NCBI RefSeq assembly: GCF_000760115.1
Contig: NZ_JNAS01000001.1
Span: 1 to 64,000, forward strand
Direction: 5' to 3'
Source: Prochlorococcus marinus str. SB
GTDB taxonomy: Bacteria; Cyanobacteriota; Cyanobacteriia; PCC-6307; Cyanobiaceae
Length of the DNA stretch: 64,000 nucleotides
Shown: positions 18,119 through 27,714 of the stretch, piece after piece
Position numbering within the stretch: position 1 is the first letter of the stretch
Layout of the letters: each line of letters starts with the position of its first letter
Notes under the pieces: model-generated
Seen by the model: the letters and a program-made list of their open reading frames with translations, nothing else
The model's database searches: none
What the model was told of the DNA's origin: nothing
Translations under genes and position numbers: made by a program

Positions 18119-19297
18119 TTAATAGTATTCAGAGATTGCTTTTTCAAATCTTTTTAGTCCATCTTTAATTTTTACTTCTGAAGCTGCACAAGATATCCTA
18201 ATACATTGATCAGCTCCAAAAGCTTTTCCTGGTACAACAACTAATCCGTAATCTTGAAGAGCTTTATTGCAGAAATCAACAGAAGTAATTGAGGAGTTAG
18301 GTAATTTTGGAAATGCATAAAATGCTCCGTTAGGTTCTTCAATATAAATCCCATTTATATTATTAAGGCCCTCATAGAGAAGTCTTCTTCTTTGATCATA
18401 ATGGCTATTTATCATTGAGAAAAACTCATTATTAATTTTTAAAGCCTCTAAAGCACCTTTTTGAACAAAAGAGCAAACATTACTTGTACTTTGACTTTGT
18501 AATGCTGAGGATGCTTTTATTACATCTTTGGGACCTACCAAATAACCTATCCTCCAGCCAGTCATAGCCCATCCTTTTGCAAACCCATTTATTATAAAAA
18601 TCCTATCTTTTAAGTCATTTGCTAATGAAGATAAACTGTAGTGTTTAAATTCTTTTTTAAGGATTAGTTCGTAAATCTCATCAGAAAGAATATTGATATT
18701 TGGATTTTCTCTAGCTAGATCGGCAATTTTTAATAATTCTTCCTTTGACATAACTCTTCCAGTAGGATTATTAGGAGAATTGATAATTATAAATTTAGTT
18801 TTTGAAGAGATTTTAGATTTCAAATCTTCTATATTTATTTTGAATCCATCTTCTGCAGAAGAATTTGTAAAAATTGGCTTCCCACCCGCCAATCTAACCA
18901 TCTGGGGATAACTTAACCAATATGGAGAAGGAATAATAACTTCGTCGCCAGTATTTAAAAAGACTTGGAAAAGATTATATAATGCTTGCTTAGCACCATT
19001 TGTGACCATTACATTTTCAAATTCATAATTTAAATCGTTTTGAATTTGAAGTTTATTTGCAATTGCTTTTCGGAGATCTAAATTCCCCGCTGCGGGCCCG
19101 TACTTTGTGAATCCATCAAATATAGCTTTACTTGTAGCCTCAATAACTTCTTTTGGGGCATCAAAATCAGGTTCTCCTGCACTTAAATTGCAAATATCTA
19201 CTCCTTCTGCAGATAATTGATTTGCTTTTGCACTTATCTGCAATGTAAGAGAAGGCTCAATTGAAAGTGCCCGATCAGATAAATTAACTTGACTCAT
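18119..19297 (-). CDS. aspC: Aspartate aminotransferase (class I PLP)
   Basis: 392 residues from ATG 19297; in-frame starts at 19300 and 19318 are possible but the family begins near SDRALSIEPSLTL. Motifs are NLSAGEPDFDAP, TNGAKQAL, NSPNNPTGRVMS, and the PLP lysine in FAKGWAMTGWRIGY at about residue 240. It is the Ibeta-type cyanobacterial enzyme linking glutamate and oxaloacetate pools and may also accept prephenate. It lies 13 bases upstream of phnD in the same direction; a shared transcript with the phn genes is possible but functionally unexplained. Confidence 0.92.
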   Translation of the reverse strand: MSQVNLSDRALSIEPSLTLQISAKANQLSAEGVDICNLSAGEPDFDAPKEVIEATSKAIFDGFTKYGPAAGNLDLRKAIANKLQIQNDLNYEFENVMVTNGAKQALYNLFQVFLNTGDEVIIPSPYWLSYPQMVRLAGGKPIFTNSSAEDGFKINIEDLKSKISSKTKFIIINSPNNPTGRVMSKEELLKIADLARENPNINILSDEIYELILKKEFKHYSLSSLANDLKDRIFIINGFAKGWAMTGWRIGYLVGPKDVIKASSALQSQSTSNVCSFVQKGALEALKINNEFFSMINSHYDQRRRLLYEGLNNINGIYIEEPNGAFYAFPKLPNSSITSVDFCNKALQDYGLVVVPGKAFGADQCIRISCAASEVKIKDGLKRFEKAISEYY

Positions 19298-19457
19298 CAT
19301 TGACTTATGACTTTTCAAATATGACTTTTAATAATGACAATTGCATAAATTAAGAATAGATAAAACTATCACACTATGGTTTAATTTAGTTCATTTTCTT
19401 AATCTATTTTATTTTCATGTTTTGAGTTCTTAAAATAAATATATTTAAAGTTTTATT

Positions 19458-19964
19458 TTGGTGAAAAGGTTAGTAATTGGGAGAGGAAGTGTATTCGCAG
19501 ACTTGTTAATAATTGGTGAGGCACCTGGAGCACAGGAAGATTTAGAAGGAAAACCTTATGTAGGTAAATCTGGTAAGCTACTAAACGAATTATTAAAACA
19601 AGCTGGTATTGACCATAAGAAGGATGTTTATTTTTGTAATGTAATTAAATGTCGTCCACCAAATAATAGAAAACCCACTGCTAGAGAAATTAATATTCAT
19701 AAACCTTGGTTATTACAGCAAATAAAGCTAGTTGATCCAAAATTTATATTACTTACTGGTTCAACTGCTATGAGAGCTATTTTAGAAGTTAAAGATCCTA
19801 TAAGTAATTTAAGAGGTCAATGGATTAAAAAAGATGGGAGAGAAATTATGGTAATTTTTCATCCATCTTATTTGTTGAGATTTCCTTCAAAAGAAATCAA
19901 TAAACCCTACCATCTAACTTTGAAAGACCTAGAGAATGTAAGTGGTAAACTATATGCCGTATAA
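19458..19964 (+). CDS. Family 4-like uracil-DNA glycosylase lacking cluster cysteines
   Basis: 168 residues from TTG 19458 or GTG 19461; an in-frame stop at 19446 prevents any longer start. It would remove uracil from DNA. Motif A is IGEAPGAQEDLEGKPYVG and motif B is HPSYLLR, both of the family 4 type, and CRPPNNRKPT is present. Family 4 enzymes normally carry a 4Fe-4S cluster on four cysteines: two at an N-terminal CxxC, one in CRPP, and one about 15 residues later. The N-terminal pair is absent and the last position is His (NIHKPWLL). Only one ligand remains, so the cluster is probably gone. Confidence 0.85.
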   Translation: MVKRLVIGRGSVFADLLIIGEAPGAQEDLEGKPYVGKSGKLLNELLKQAGIDHKKDVYFCNVIKCRPPNNRKPTAREINIHKPWLLQQIKLVDPKFILLTGSTAMRAILEVKDPISNLRGQWIKKDGREIMVIFHPSYLLRFPSKEINKPYHLTLKDLENVSGKLYAV

Positions 19965-19999
19965 TTTAGTGAAATCCTTTTTGAATATCAAGAATTTTA

Positions 20000-21217
20000 A
20001 TGTCATTAACTCAATCAAAAGAGGTTAATAGTCTCTCCAAAAGATATTCAACTCATATTGAGAGAAGGATTACTAGAACAGTAATGGTGGGTGATGTAGC
20101 TATTGGAAGTGATTATCCAGTAAGAGTTCAATCGATGATAAATGAAGATACGATGGATGTCGAAAATGCCTACTTAGCTATCAAAAGACTTCATGATGTG
20201 GGTTGTGAAATAGTAAGGTTAACTGTCCCTTCCTTAGCACATGCCAAAGCAGTAGGAGATATAAAGGCTAAATTACTAGAAAATAATATCAATACCCCCT
20301 TGGTGGCTGATGTTCACCATAATGGTATGAAAATTGCAATGGAAGTTGCAAAACATGTTGATAAAGTAAGAATTAATCCTGGATTGTTTGTTTTTGAAAA
20401 ATCAGACCCTACAAGAACTGAATATACAGATGAGGAATTTGAAACTATCAAGCAAACAATACTTAAAAGATTTACCCCTTTAGTTGAAGTTTTAAAGGCC
20501 GAAAACAAAGCTCTAAGGATTGGAGTTAATCATGGGTCTCTATCTGAGAGGATGCTTTTTACTTATGGAGATACGCCATTAGGAATGACTGAATCTGCGA
20601 TGGAGTTCGTCAAAATTTGTGATGAGCTTGATTTTCATAACATAATTATTTCTATGAAAGCTTCTAGGGCTCCGGTCATGATGGCAGCTTACAGAATGAT
20701 TGCAGATAGGCTTGACTCAGAAGGATATAACTATCCCTTACATTTGGGAGTGACCGAAGCTGGTGATGGTGATTATGGAAGGATTAAAAGTACTGCTGGA
20801 ATTGGAACGCTTTTAGCAGAGGGATTAGGAGATACCATCAGGGTTTCCTTAACGGAGGCTCCAGAAAAGGAAATACCTGTATGCTATTCAATTTTGCAAT
20901 CTTTAGGATTAAGAAAAACAATGGTGGAATACATCAGTTGCCCTAGTTGTGGTAGAACACTTTTCAATCTAGAAGAAGTTGTAGATAAAGTTAGGAACGC
21001 CACCTCACATTTAACGGGTCTAGATATAGCAATAATGGGATGTATTGTTAATGGGCCAGGAGAAATGGCAGATGCTGATTATGGTTATGTTGGGAAAGGT
21101 AAAGGAACTATTGCCTTATATAGAAGGAAAGAAGAGATAAAAAGAGTACCTGAAGATGAGGGAGTTAATGCTTTAATCCAACTTATTAAGGATGATGGGA
21201 AGTGGGTTGATCCTTAA
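20000..21217 (+). CDS. ispG: 4-hydroxy-3-methylbut-2-enyl diphosphate synthase
   Basis: 405 residues. IspG catalyses the penultimate step of the MEP isoprenoid pathway and needs a 4Fe-4S cluster; in cyanobacteria ferredoxin is the usual donor. The N-terminal TIM barrel starts around [14 protein letters not shown]. The C-terminal cluster domain shows [13 protein letters not shown] and [15 protein letters not shown], the three cluster cysteines plus the conserved acidic residue. The gene follows the UDG gene after 35 bases. Confidence 0.96.
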   Translation: MSLTQSKEVNSLSKRYSTHIERRITRTVMVGDVAIGSDYPVRVQSMINEDTMDVENAYLAIKRLHDVGCEIVRLTVPSLAHAKAVGDIKAKLLENNINTPLVADVHHNGMKIAMEVAKHVDKVRINPGLFVFEKSDPTRTEYTDEEFETIKQTILKRFTPLVEVLKAENKALRIGVNHGSLSERMLFTYGDTPLGMTESAMEFVKICDELDFHNIIISMKASRAPVMMAAYRMIADRLDSEGYNYPLHLGVTEAGDGDYGRIKSTAGIGTLLAEGLGDTIRVSLTEAPEKEIPVCYSILQSLGLRKTMVEYISCPSCGRTLFNLEEVVDKVRNATSHLTGLDIAIMGCIVNGPGEMADADYGYVGKGKGTIALYRRKEEIKRVPEDEGVNALIQLIKDDGKWVDP

Positions 21218-21276
21218 GGATTTGTCAATTTTTTGAATTATAAATAAATTCTTTTATAATAAAAATATTTAATTAT

Positions 21277-22611
21277 TTGAAGATAAGAAAATTGCTTAAA
21301 AAAAAATATATATTTCTGCTTGCGACATCCTTTTCTGGGCTATTTTTAAATAATTTTGCAGAGGCAACAGTTTTAAATAATAGTTATAAAGAAGTAATTG
21401 ATCATGTTTGGCAAATTGTATATAGAGATTTTCTTGATTCAAGCGGCAAATTTCAAAAGTCCAATTGGATTAATCGAAGAAAAGAAGTTTTATCAAAAAC
21501 ATATTCAGATAGCAATGAAGCATACGATGCGATTAGAGATATGCTTTCTTACTTAGATGATTCTTATACAAGATTTTTAGAGCCTAAGGAATTTAATCAA
21601 ATGAGAATCGATACCTCTGGTGAATTAACTGGAGTTGGTATCCAAATAGTTAAAGATAAAGAATCTGATGATTTAATAATTATTTCTCCCATAGAGGGTA
21701 CCCCTGCATTTGATGCTGGAATTAAAGCTAGAGATAAAATATTATCCATAGATGATATTTCTACCGAAGGTATGAATATTGAGGAGGCCGTGAAATTAAT
21801 AAGAGGACAAAGAGGTACTAAAGTAAAGCTTGAAATTCTTAGAGGTTCTAATTCCTTTTTTAAGATTTTATCAAGAGAAAAAATTGAAATAAAATCTGTA
21901 TCAAGTAAAGTCAATCAAACCAAAAACGGCTTATCAATTGGCTATGTAAGAATTAAACAATTTAATGCAAATGCATCAAAAGAGACTAGAGATGCTATTA
22001 AGGATTTAGAAACAAAAAAAGTCGCAGGATATGTTCTTGACTTGAGAAGTAATCCTGGGGGTTTATTAGAATCAAGCATTGATATCTCAAGGCACTTCAT
22101 TAACAAAGGAGTAATAGTAAGTACGGTAAGTAAAGATGGTTTGAAAGAAACAAAAAAAGGAAACGGTCAAGCTCTAACAAAAAAGCCCTTAGTTGTTTTA
22201 GTTAATGAGGGTTCTGCTAGTGCTAGTGAAATAGTCTCTGGTGCAATAAAGGATAACAAAAGAGGAAAATTAGTCGGGAAGAAAACGTTTGGTAAAGGTT
22301 TAGTTCAATCTATGAGAACATTAGTTGATGGTTCAGGTCTAACTGTTACAGTCGCTAAGTATTTAACTCCGAATGGCACTGATATAAACAAATCTGGAAT
22401 TATTCCAGACATAGAAGTAAAAATGAATATAAACCCTATACTTCAAAGAGAGATAGGAACTAGAAAAGATAAACAATATAGAGCTGGTGAAAAAGAGCTA
22501 ATAAATATAATTAATAGAAAGAATCAGATAAGCGAATTTAAGCCCGACACCACAAACCTTAATGCGTTCCTAAAAACTAATAAGGAAGATAAAGTATTTT
22601 CATTAAATTAA
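21277..22611 (+). CDS. C-terminal processing protease (S41 family)
   Basis: 444 residues from TTG 21277, with a signal peptide (basic MKIRKLLKKK then a hydrophobic stretch, possible cleavage near FAEA). Domains in order are an N-terminal cap, a PDZ domain at about residues 110-200 (ELTGVGIQIV, KLIRGQRGTKV) and the catalytic core LRSNPGGLLE, NEGSASASEIVSGAI (Ser) and KKTFGKGLVQ (Lys). In cyanobacteria one such protease matures the D1 protein of photosystem II; this is one of that paralogue family, and which one cannot be decided here. It overlaps nadA by four bases, convergently. Confidence 0.92.
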   Translation: MKIRKLLKKKYIFLLATSFSGLFLNNFAEATVLNNSYKEVIDHVWQIVYRDFLDSSGKFQKSNWINRRKEVLSKTYSDSNEAYDAIRDMLSYLDDSYTRFLEPKEFNQMRIDTSGELTGVGIQIVKDKESDDLIIISPIEGTPAFDAGIKARDKILSIDDISTEGMNIEEAVKLIRGQRGTKVKLEILRGSNSFFKILSREKIEIKSVSSKVNQTKNGLSIGYVRIKQFNANASKETRDAIKDLETKKVAGYVLDLRSNPGGLLESSIDISRHFINKGVIVSTVSKDGLKETKKGNGQALTKKPLVVLVNEGSASASEIVSGAIKDNKRGKLVGKKTFGKGLVQSMRTLVDGSGLTVTVAKYLTPNGTDINKSGIIPDIEVKMNINPILQREIGTRKDKQYRAGEKELINIINRKNQISEFKPDTTNLNAFLKTNKEDKVFSLN

Positions 22612-23522
22612 TTACTCATATCCAGCATTCTCTTTATTGGCACATAGGCTCTTCTTATTATTTCTGGGTCTAGTTCGATAGACGGGGAATTATTTTTCAA
22701 ACAATCAAGAATTTTTTCTAAAGTATTTAATTTCATATATGGACACTCGTTACATTTACAACCTTCTACATCTGGGACTTCAATAAAAATTTTATTAGGT
22801 TCTTTCTTTTTCATTTGATGAATTATTCCAGGTTCAGTTAGTACAATGTAAGTTTTAGATGGGTCTTTACTTACGAAATCAAGTAGCTTACTTGTTGATC
22901 CAATAAAGTCTGAGAGAATTAGTAAATTTTGACTACATTCAGGATGAGCAATTACTTTCGATCCTGGATTTTGATATTTTAATTTTAGAAGCGCTTCTTC
23001 ACTAAACGATTCATGAACAATGCAGCTGCCAGGCCATAATTTAAGATCTCTTCCTGAATTTTTCTGTACCCATCTCCCAAGGTTCTGATCTGGTGCAAAT
23101 ATTATCTTTTTATCTTCAGGTATCTTTTTAATTAATGAGACTGCATTACTGCTTGTACATATCAGATCACTTTGAGCTTTTACTTCTGCAGTACAATTTA
23201 TATAACTTACTACATAGTGATCTGGATTTTCTTCCCTGAACTTTTGAAATTTATCTGAGGGACAATCGTCTGCTAATGAGCATCCTGCGTCAATATCTGG
23301 TAAAAGTACTTTTTTATTTGGGCTAAGTATTTTTGCGGTTTCGGCCATAAAGTGCACACCGCAAAAAATTATTATGTCTGCGTCATTATTTGCAGCTTTC
23401 CTAGATAGATCTAATGAATCGCCAATAAAATCTGCAATTTCCTGAATCTCTGGAGCTTGATAATAGTGCGCAAGAATAATTGCATTAGCTTTTTCGCAAC
23501 GCTCCTTTATTTCAGAAATCAA
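22608..23522 (-). CDS. nadA: Quinolinate synthase A
   Basis: 304 residues from TTG 23522; no ATG is available in frame. It condenses iminoaspartate with dihydroxyacetone phosphate to quinolinate in NAD synthesis. Substrate-site AHYYQAPEIQEIADFIGDS is at the N-terminus; cluster cysteines occur in FCGVHFMAETA, in the STYINC/TAEV region and in VEGCKCNECPYMK near the C-terminus. An open frame continues about 50 bases upstream (to a CTG near 23574), so the real N-terminus may be longer with a non-standard start. Confidence 0.93.
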   Translation of the reverse strand: MISEIKERCEKANAIILAHYYQAPEIQEIADFIGDSLDLSRKAANNDADIIIFCGVHFMAETAKILSPNKKVLLPDIDAGCSLADDCPSDKFQKFREENPDHYVVSYINCTAEVKAQSDLICTSSNAVSLIKKIPEDKKIIFAPDQNLGRWVQKNSGRDLKLWPGSCIVHESFSEEALLKLKYQNPGSKVIAHPECSQNLLILSDFIGSTSKLLDFVSKDPSKTYIVLTEPGIIHQMKKKEPNKIFIEVPDVEGCKCNECPYMKLNTLEKILDCLKNNSPSIELDPEIIRRAYVPIKRMLDMSN

Positions 23523-23625
23523 ATCTTCTTCGTTTTGAACGGATTTCTGTTTTGCAGTAGAAGTTATACTGGTCAGGATTTAGAATATCTCTAAATAGAT
23601 TATATGCCTTTAAACAGAAAAAATT

Positions 23626-24459
23626 CTGACAAATTTAAAAATTGCTATTGTTGGTGACTGTCATGGTCAATGGTCTGAATTGGACTTGAAAGTTTTATCG
23701 ATTATCAAACCAAGTATTGTTTTATTTGTTGGTGATATTTCTGATGGAAGTGTCAAAATAATTAAAAAAATCAATGAGATCAAAATTCCTACTTTTGTGA
23801 TTTTAGGAAATCATGATAGAGGGAATGATTCTACAGGCGAAACTCTCTCAAAGCAGATACGTGTTCTTGGTGAAAAATATTGTGCATGGGATTTGAAAGT
23901 TTTTAATAATCAAATAAATTTATTATCTGCAAGACCATGTAGTTCTGGCGGCGGCTATTTTCTCTCGAAAGAAGTTAAAGGTGTTTATGGACCTATCACC
24001 GAACAAGATTCAATAAATAAAATCATCAAATGCTCAGAAGAGAGTTTTGACGATTTACCTTTAATAATTATGTCTCATGCAGGCCCCTCGGGTTTAGGCT
24101 CAGAACCTAAAAGCATTTGTGGGAAAGACTGGAAATTACCCTCATTAGATTGGGGAGATAGAGATTTGTCTGTGGCTATTTCTCAAATACAAAAGAGAAG
24201 AAAAGTTGATCTTGTGATTTTTGGTCATATGCACAACCGGCTTAAAAGAAATCTTGGTTTAAGAGAGATGTTTAAAATTGATAGCAAAGGAACAATTTAT
24301 TTCAACACTGCTGTGGTGCCAAGATATAAAACTGATGAAAATGGAAAATTATTAATTAACTTTTCATGGATTGAGTTTGAAAAAAAGGGATTAAGTCATG
24401 TTTCTCATCGATGGTATTCAGAATCTGGTGAAATTCGTGAAGAAGACAAATTTTTTTAG
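23626..24459 (+). CDS. Metallophosphoesterase with abnormal start
   Basis: The first usual in-frame start codon (TTG 23680) would remove the metal-binding motif VGDCHG, which lies upstream in the same frame. All calcineurin-like motifs are then present: GDCHG, GDISD, GNHDRG, SHAGPSG and GHMHNR. The frame is closed by a stop at 23611, and only CTG 23626 (or ATT 23623) is available. An ATG at 23604 sits one frame off, with a run of six A (23618-23623) in between; loss of one A would join it. The family is a cyanobacterial and plant phosphoesterase of unknown substrate. Confidence 0.8.
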   Translation: MTNLKIAIVGDCHGQWSELDLKVLSIIKPSIVLFVGDISDGSVKIIKKINEIKIPTFVILGNHDRGNDSTGETLSKQIRVLGEKYCAWDLKVFNNQINLLSARPCSSGGGYFLSKEVKGVYGPITEQDSINKIIKCSEESFDDLPLIIMSHAGPSGLGSEPKSICGKDWKLPSLDWGDRDLSVAISQIQKRRKVDLVIFGHMHNRLKRNLGLREMFKIDSKGTIYFNTAVVPRYKTDENGKLLINFSWIEFEKKGLSHVSHRWYSESGEIREEDKFF

Positions 24460-24481
24460 GATTAGATTTTTTGTTCATATT

Positions 24482-25279
24482 TTAAGTATTTTTGGGCTTT
24501 TCATATCTTGAAAATAATGTTTGAGACAAGATATAACCTGCAATTCCTGCGGCTGTAAAAGCTAAACCATTTTTAAATAAAGGTAATAAATCATTTGTTC
24601 TAGATATTATCGGTGCCAAACCAAAAATTCCAAATAACATTCCCCATAAAGGAGAAAGAAGAGCTAAAAATCCAATTGATATGACTTGCCCTTCTTTTCT
24701 TGGAGCAGATGCAAAACCTGCTACTAAACCTCCAAGAATCGATGTACATAAAGTCCATATATATTGCTCTTTGGGTAGGCCAGGGACAACTTGGCATCCT
24801 CCTTTTTCGAGGCAAATCTTTACTGAATCAATTGCGTCTAATACTGCACCATCCTCACCGTGATCTTTAACATAATATTGGTTGCCAAATCTTGTTTGAA
24901 GTTCAACCCAAAATAACCTTGGCAAAAAATTAAAATAAGCCTCTCCGACGTTAAAGTTCAGTAAATTTCCCCCTCTAGGATCCGCAACTATCAACAAACT
25001 TGTCTCATCTAAATCCCAATAGTCTTTTATTGCACTACCAGGTGAACTCTCAAACTGAGATAAATATTTAATTTTCCACCCACTTTCAATTTCTAGATTG
25101 TTGAGCTTTTCCTCTAAAGATTTTTTCTGATTGGGACTTAATGTTTTAGCTAAATCAATTACTGGTGTTTTTTCTTCTGGTAAGAGATTTGGATTATTTA
25201 TAGCGAAAACGGGTTTATGTGAAATTAAAACTAATATAGATAGAAATATTCCTAATAAATAGTTAATCTTTGAAGGCAT
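24482..25279 (-). CDS. TPM-domain protein (Psb32/TLP18.3-related)
   Basis: 265 residues with a signal peptide (cleavage near KPVFA). The TPM domain covers about residues 35-165 (VIDLAKTLSPNQKKSLEEKL, then LLIVADPRGGNLLNF and GEAYFNFLP). The C-terminal third has three hydrophobic helices. Thylakoid lumen TPM proteins such as Psb32 and TLP18.3 help photosystem II repair; the membrane-anchored version here is assigned to this group by domain only. It is divergent from the MidA gene, 31 bases apart. Confidence 0.78.
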   Translation of the reverse strand: MPSKINYLLGIFLSILVLISHKPVFAINNPNLLPEEKTPVIDLAKTLSPNQKKSLEEKLNNLEIESGWKIKYLSQFESSPGSAIKDYWDLDETSLLIVADPRGGNLLNFNVGEAYFNFLPRLFWVELQTRFGNQYYVKDHGEDGAVLDAIDSVKICLEKGGCQVVPGLPKEQYIWTLCTSILGGLVAGFASAPRKEGQVISIGFLALLSPLWGMLFGIFGLAPIISRTNDLLPLFKNGLAFTAAGIAGYILSQTLFSRYEKPKNT

Positions 25280-25310
25280 AAATAAGTTTTGTCTCTTTAT
25301 ATTTTCGCCG

Positions 25311-26501
25311 ATGAATAGCTTACCCGCGAATAATCCAGATTGGTTAGTAAAAAAAATAATAAAAATGGGTGGGACTATAAGTTTTTATGACTTTATGAAT
25401 TTTGCATTAAATGATCCTATTAATGGTTATTACGGCAGCGGTAAAGCTGAATTAGGCGTTCGAGGAGATTTTGTCACATCACCATCTTTATCTGATGATT
25501 TTGCTTTTTTGGTTGGTAAACAAATAGAAGATTGGTTGATTCAGTTCAAAAGTAGTTTTTTATCTAATCAGAAATTAGCTGTAACTGAATTTGGAGCTGG
25601 AGATGGAAGCTTTATGAGTGGATTAATTAAATATTTTTTAGAAAACAACAAGAATTTTTTAGAAGGAATTTCCTTTGTAATTATTGAACTAAATGAAGGG
25701 ATGGTAGAAAAACAAAAAAATAAATTGGAGGAATTTTTGAACTTAGGTATTGATATTTTATGGAAAGGTTTGGATGAAGTAGAGGAAAATAATATTAATG
25801 GAATAGTTATAGCAAATGAGGTTTTGGATGCATTGCCAGTAGAGAGAATAACTTTTTCAAAAGGAAAATTAATTCGACAAGCAGTTTCTATAGACAAAAA
25901 ATCTCATAAATTATTTTTTGATAAAATGCCAATTACAAGTGAATTGGAAAAAAGTTTTGAACTTGCTAAAAGTGAGTTGGGAATAACTATTCCGCCTGAA
26001 GATGCTCTTGAAGGATGGACTACAGAATGGCATATAGATAACTCAAAATGGTTAAAAGCTATTTATCAAAAAATTAATAATGGTATTTTATTGATAATTG
26101 ATTACGCTAAAGAAGCCAAAAAATACTACACCTCTAAGAATTCTGATGGAACGATAGTTTCTTATGAAAATCAAAAAATGACGAATAATGTCCTAAATTC
26201 TCCTGGAAATTGCGATTTAACATCTCATGTGTGCATAGAAACTTTAATTAATGACGCTGAGAATCTTGGATTTGATACCGTTGGAATAACTAAACAAGGA
26301 GAAGCTTTGTTGGCACTTGGATTGGCAGAGAGACTTTATGGGATTCAGAAAGAAATTAAAGAGGATTTATCAAATGCTCTTTTAAGAAGAGAGGCATTAC
26401 TCAGACTCGTTGATCCTGTTTGTTTAGGTGATTTTAAGTGGTTTGTTTTTAAAAAGTTTAATGACAAGAAAATGAATATAATTTCAACCTGTTTGCGTTA
26501 A
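25311..26501 (+). CDS. MidA/NDUFAF7-type SAM-dependent methyltransferase (DUF185)
   Basis: 396 residues. Family motifs are [41 protein letters not shown] motif [25 protein letters not shown] and [12 protein letters not shown]. The mitochondrial relative NDUFAF7 methylates an arginine of a complex I subunit; a parallel role on NDH-1 is possible but unproven. It overlaps the end of the convergent aroB by four bases. Confidence 0.88.
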   Translation: MNSLPANNPDWLVKKIIKMGGTISFYDFMNFALNDPINGYYGSGKAELGVRGDFVTSPSLSDDFAFLVGKQIEDWLIQFKSSFLSNQKLAVTEFGAGDGSFMSGLIKYFLENNKNFLEGISFVIIELNEGMVEKQKNKLEEFLNLGIDILWKGLDEVEENNINGIVIANEVLDALPVERITFSKGKLIRQAVSIDKKSHKLFFDKMPITSELEKSFELAKSELGITIPPEDALEGWTTEWHIDNSKWLKAIYQKINNGILLIIDYAKEAKKYYTSKNSDGTIVSYENQKMTNNVLNSPGNCDLTSHVCIETLINDAENLGFDTVGITKQGEALLALGLAERLYGIQKEIKEDLSNALLRREALLRLVDPVCLGDFKWFVFKKFNDKKMNIISTCLR

Positions 26502-27589
26502 GAAAAAAACTTTAAAAATAATGAATCTTCTACGTCGTCATATATATCAACAGCACCGATTTCTTTCGGTAATATAAATCTCATTTTGCCATCACGAACT
26601 TTTTTATCGCCCATAAGTATTGTTAGAACGTCTTCTTTATTTATTTTGGGGATCTCGGTAGGAAGATCGTAACTCTTTAAAAGATTCTTCTGTCTTTCTA
26701 ATTCTTCTTTAGACCACAACCCTTTTTCAATTGCTACTTCGCCCGCAATATTCATACCAATTGATATTGCCTCACCATGTAGAAATTTGCCGTATCCACA
26801 TAAATTTTCAATAACGTGACCAAAAGAATGACCATAATTCAATATTGCTCTAACACCATTTTCATGTTCGTCTTGAGAAACAATATGAGACTTTGTTTTA
26901 ATTGAACTATTAATTATTTTAATTAGATATTCATTTTTGAGATTTAAAAATTCATTTTTGTTTTTTTCAATTTCTAAGTATTCGAAAAGTTCTTTATCTC
27001 TTATTACTCCGTATTTTATTACTTCGGCCATGCCTGCATTAAATTCTCTTTTGGGCAAACTTTTTAAAGTTTCTGGATCAATAAAAACTGCTTTAGGTTG
27101 ATTGAAGGCTCCAATTAAATTCTTACCTTTTGGATGATTTACTCCTGTTTTCCCTCCCACAGATGAATCAACCATCGATAATAATGTTGTTGGAATCTGA
27201 ATATATTCGATGCCTCTTAGCCAAGTAGCAGCTGCGAAGCCACTTACATCTCCAACAATTCCTCCGCCAAGGGCAATAATTATTGAATTTCTATCTAAGC
27301 CAAATTCAAATGCAACATCATATATTTCACTTAAGGTTTTTAAGTTTTTATATGATTCTCCAGCCTTGATAAGGAACATTTTGGCCTGGTATTGATTATC
27401 TTTTAAATTATTTAAGAATTTTTCTCCATACAAATTTGATATTTCTTCATTTGAAATCACAAGTATTTTTCTATTCTTTGTTATTCCAATTTTTAAAAGT
27501 TCTTCGCTGATATTGTTCAGTATCCCTGCTTCAAGAGTTACTTCGTATGACTTATCACCTAATGGGACTAATATTCTTCTCTTATTCAC
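26498..27589 (-). CDS. aroB: 3-dehydroquinate synthase
   Basis: 363 residues, normal length. It converts DAHP to 3-dehydroquinate in the shikimate pathway using NAD and a divalent metal. Motifs are [49 protein letters not shown] and the metal-binding LNYGHSFGH plus [10 protein letters not shown]. It diverges from purK across 125 bases. Confidence 0.96.
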   Translation of the reverse strand: MNKRRILVPLGDKSYEVTLEAGILNNISEELLKIGITKNRKILVISNEEISNLYGEKFLNNLKDNQYQAKMFLIKAGESYKNLKTLSEIYDVAFEFGLDRNSIIIALGGGIVGDVSGFAAATWLRGIEYIQIPTTLLSMVDSSVGGKTGVNHPKGKNLIGAFNQPKAVFIDPETLKSLPKREFNAGMAEVIKYGVIRDKELFEYLEIEKNKNEFLNLKNEYLIKIINSSIKTKSHIVSQDEHENGVRAILNYGHSFGHVIENLCGYGKFLHGEAISIGMNIAGEVAIEKGLWSKEELERQKNLLKSYDLPTEIPKINKEDVLTILMGDKKVRDGKMRFILPKEIGAVDIYDDVEDSLFLKFFS

Positions 27590-27714
27590 AATTGATTACC
27601 TAGTTAAAATTTATAAATATTTGGTATTAAATACTTTATATATTAGCAAAATCTAAGCTCTAGATCCTTAAAAATTCAGTTGTTAAGAATTAGAAATGGT
27701 AATAAAATCATGCT

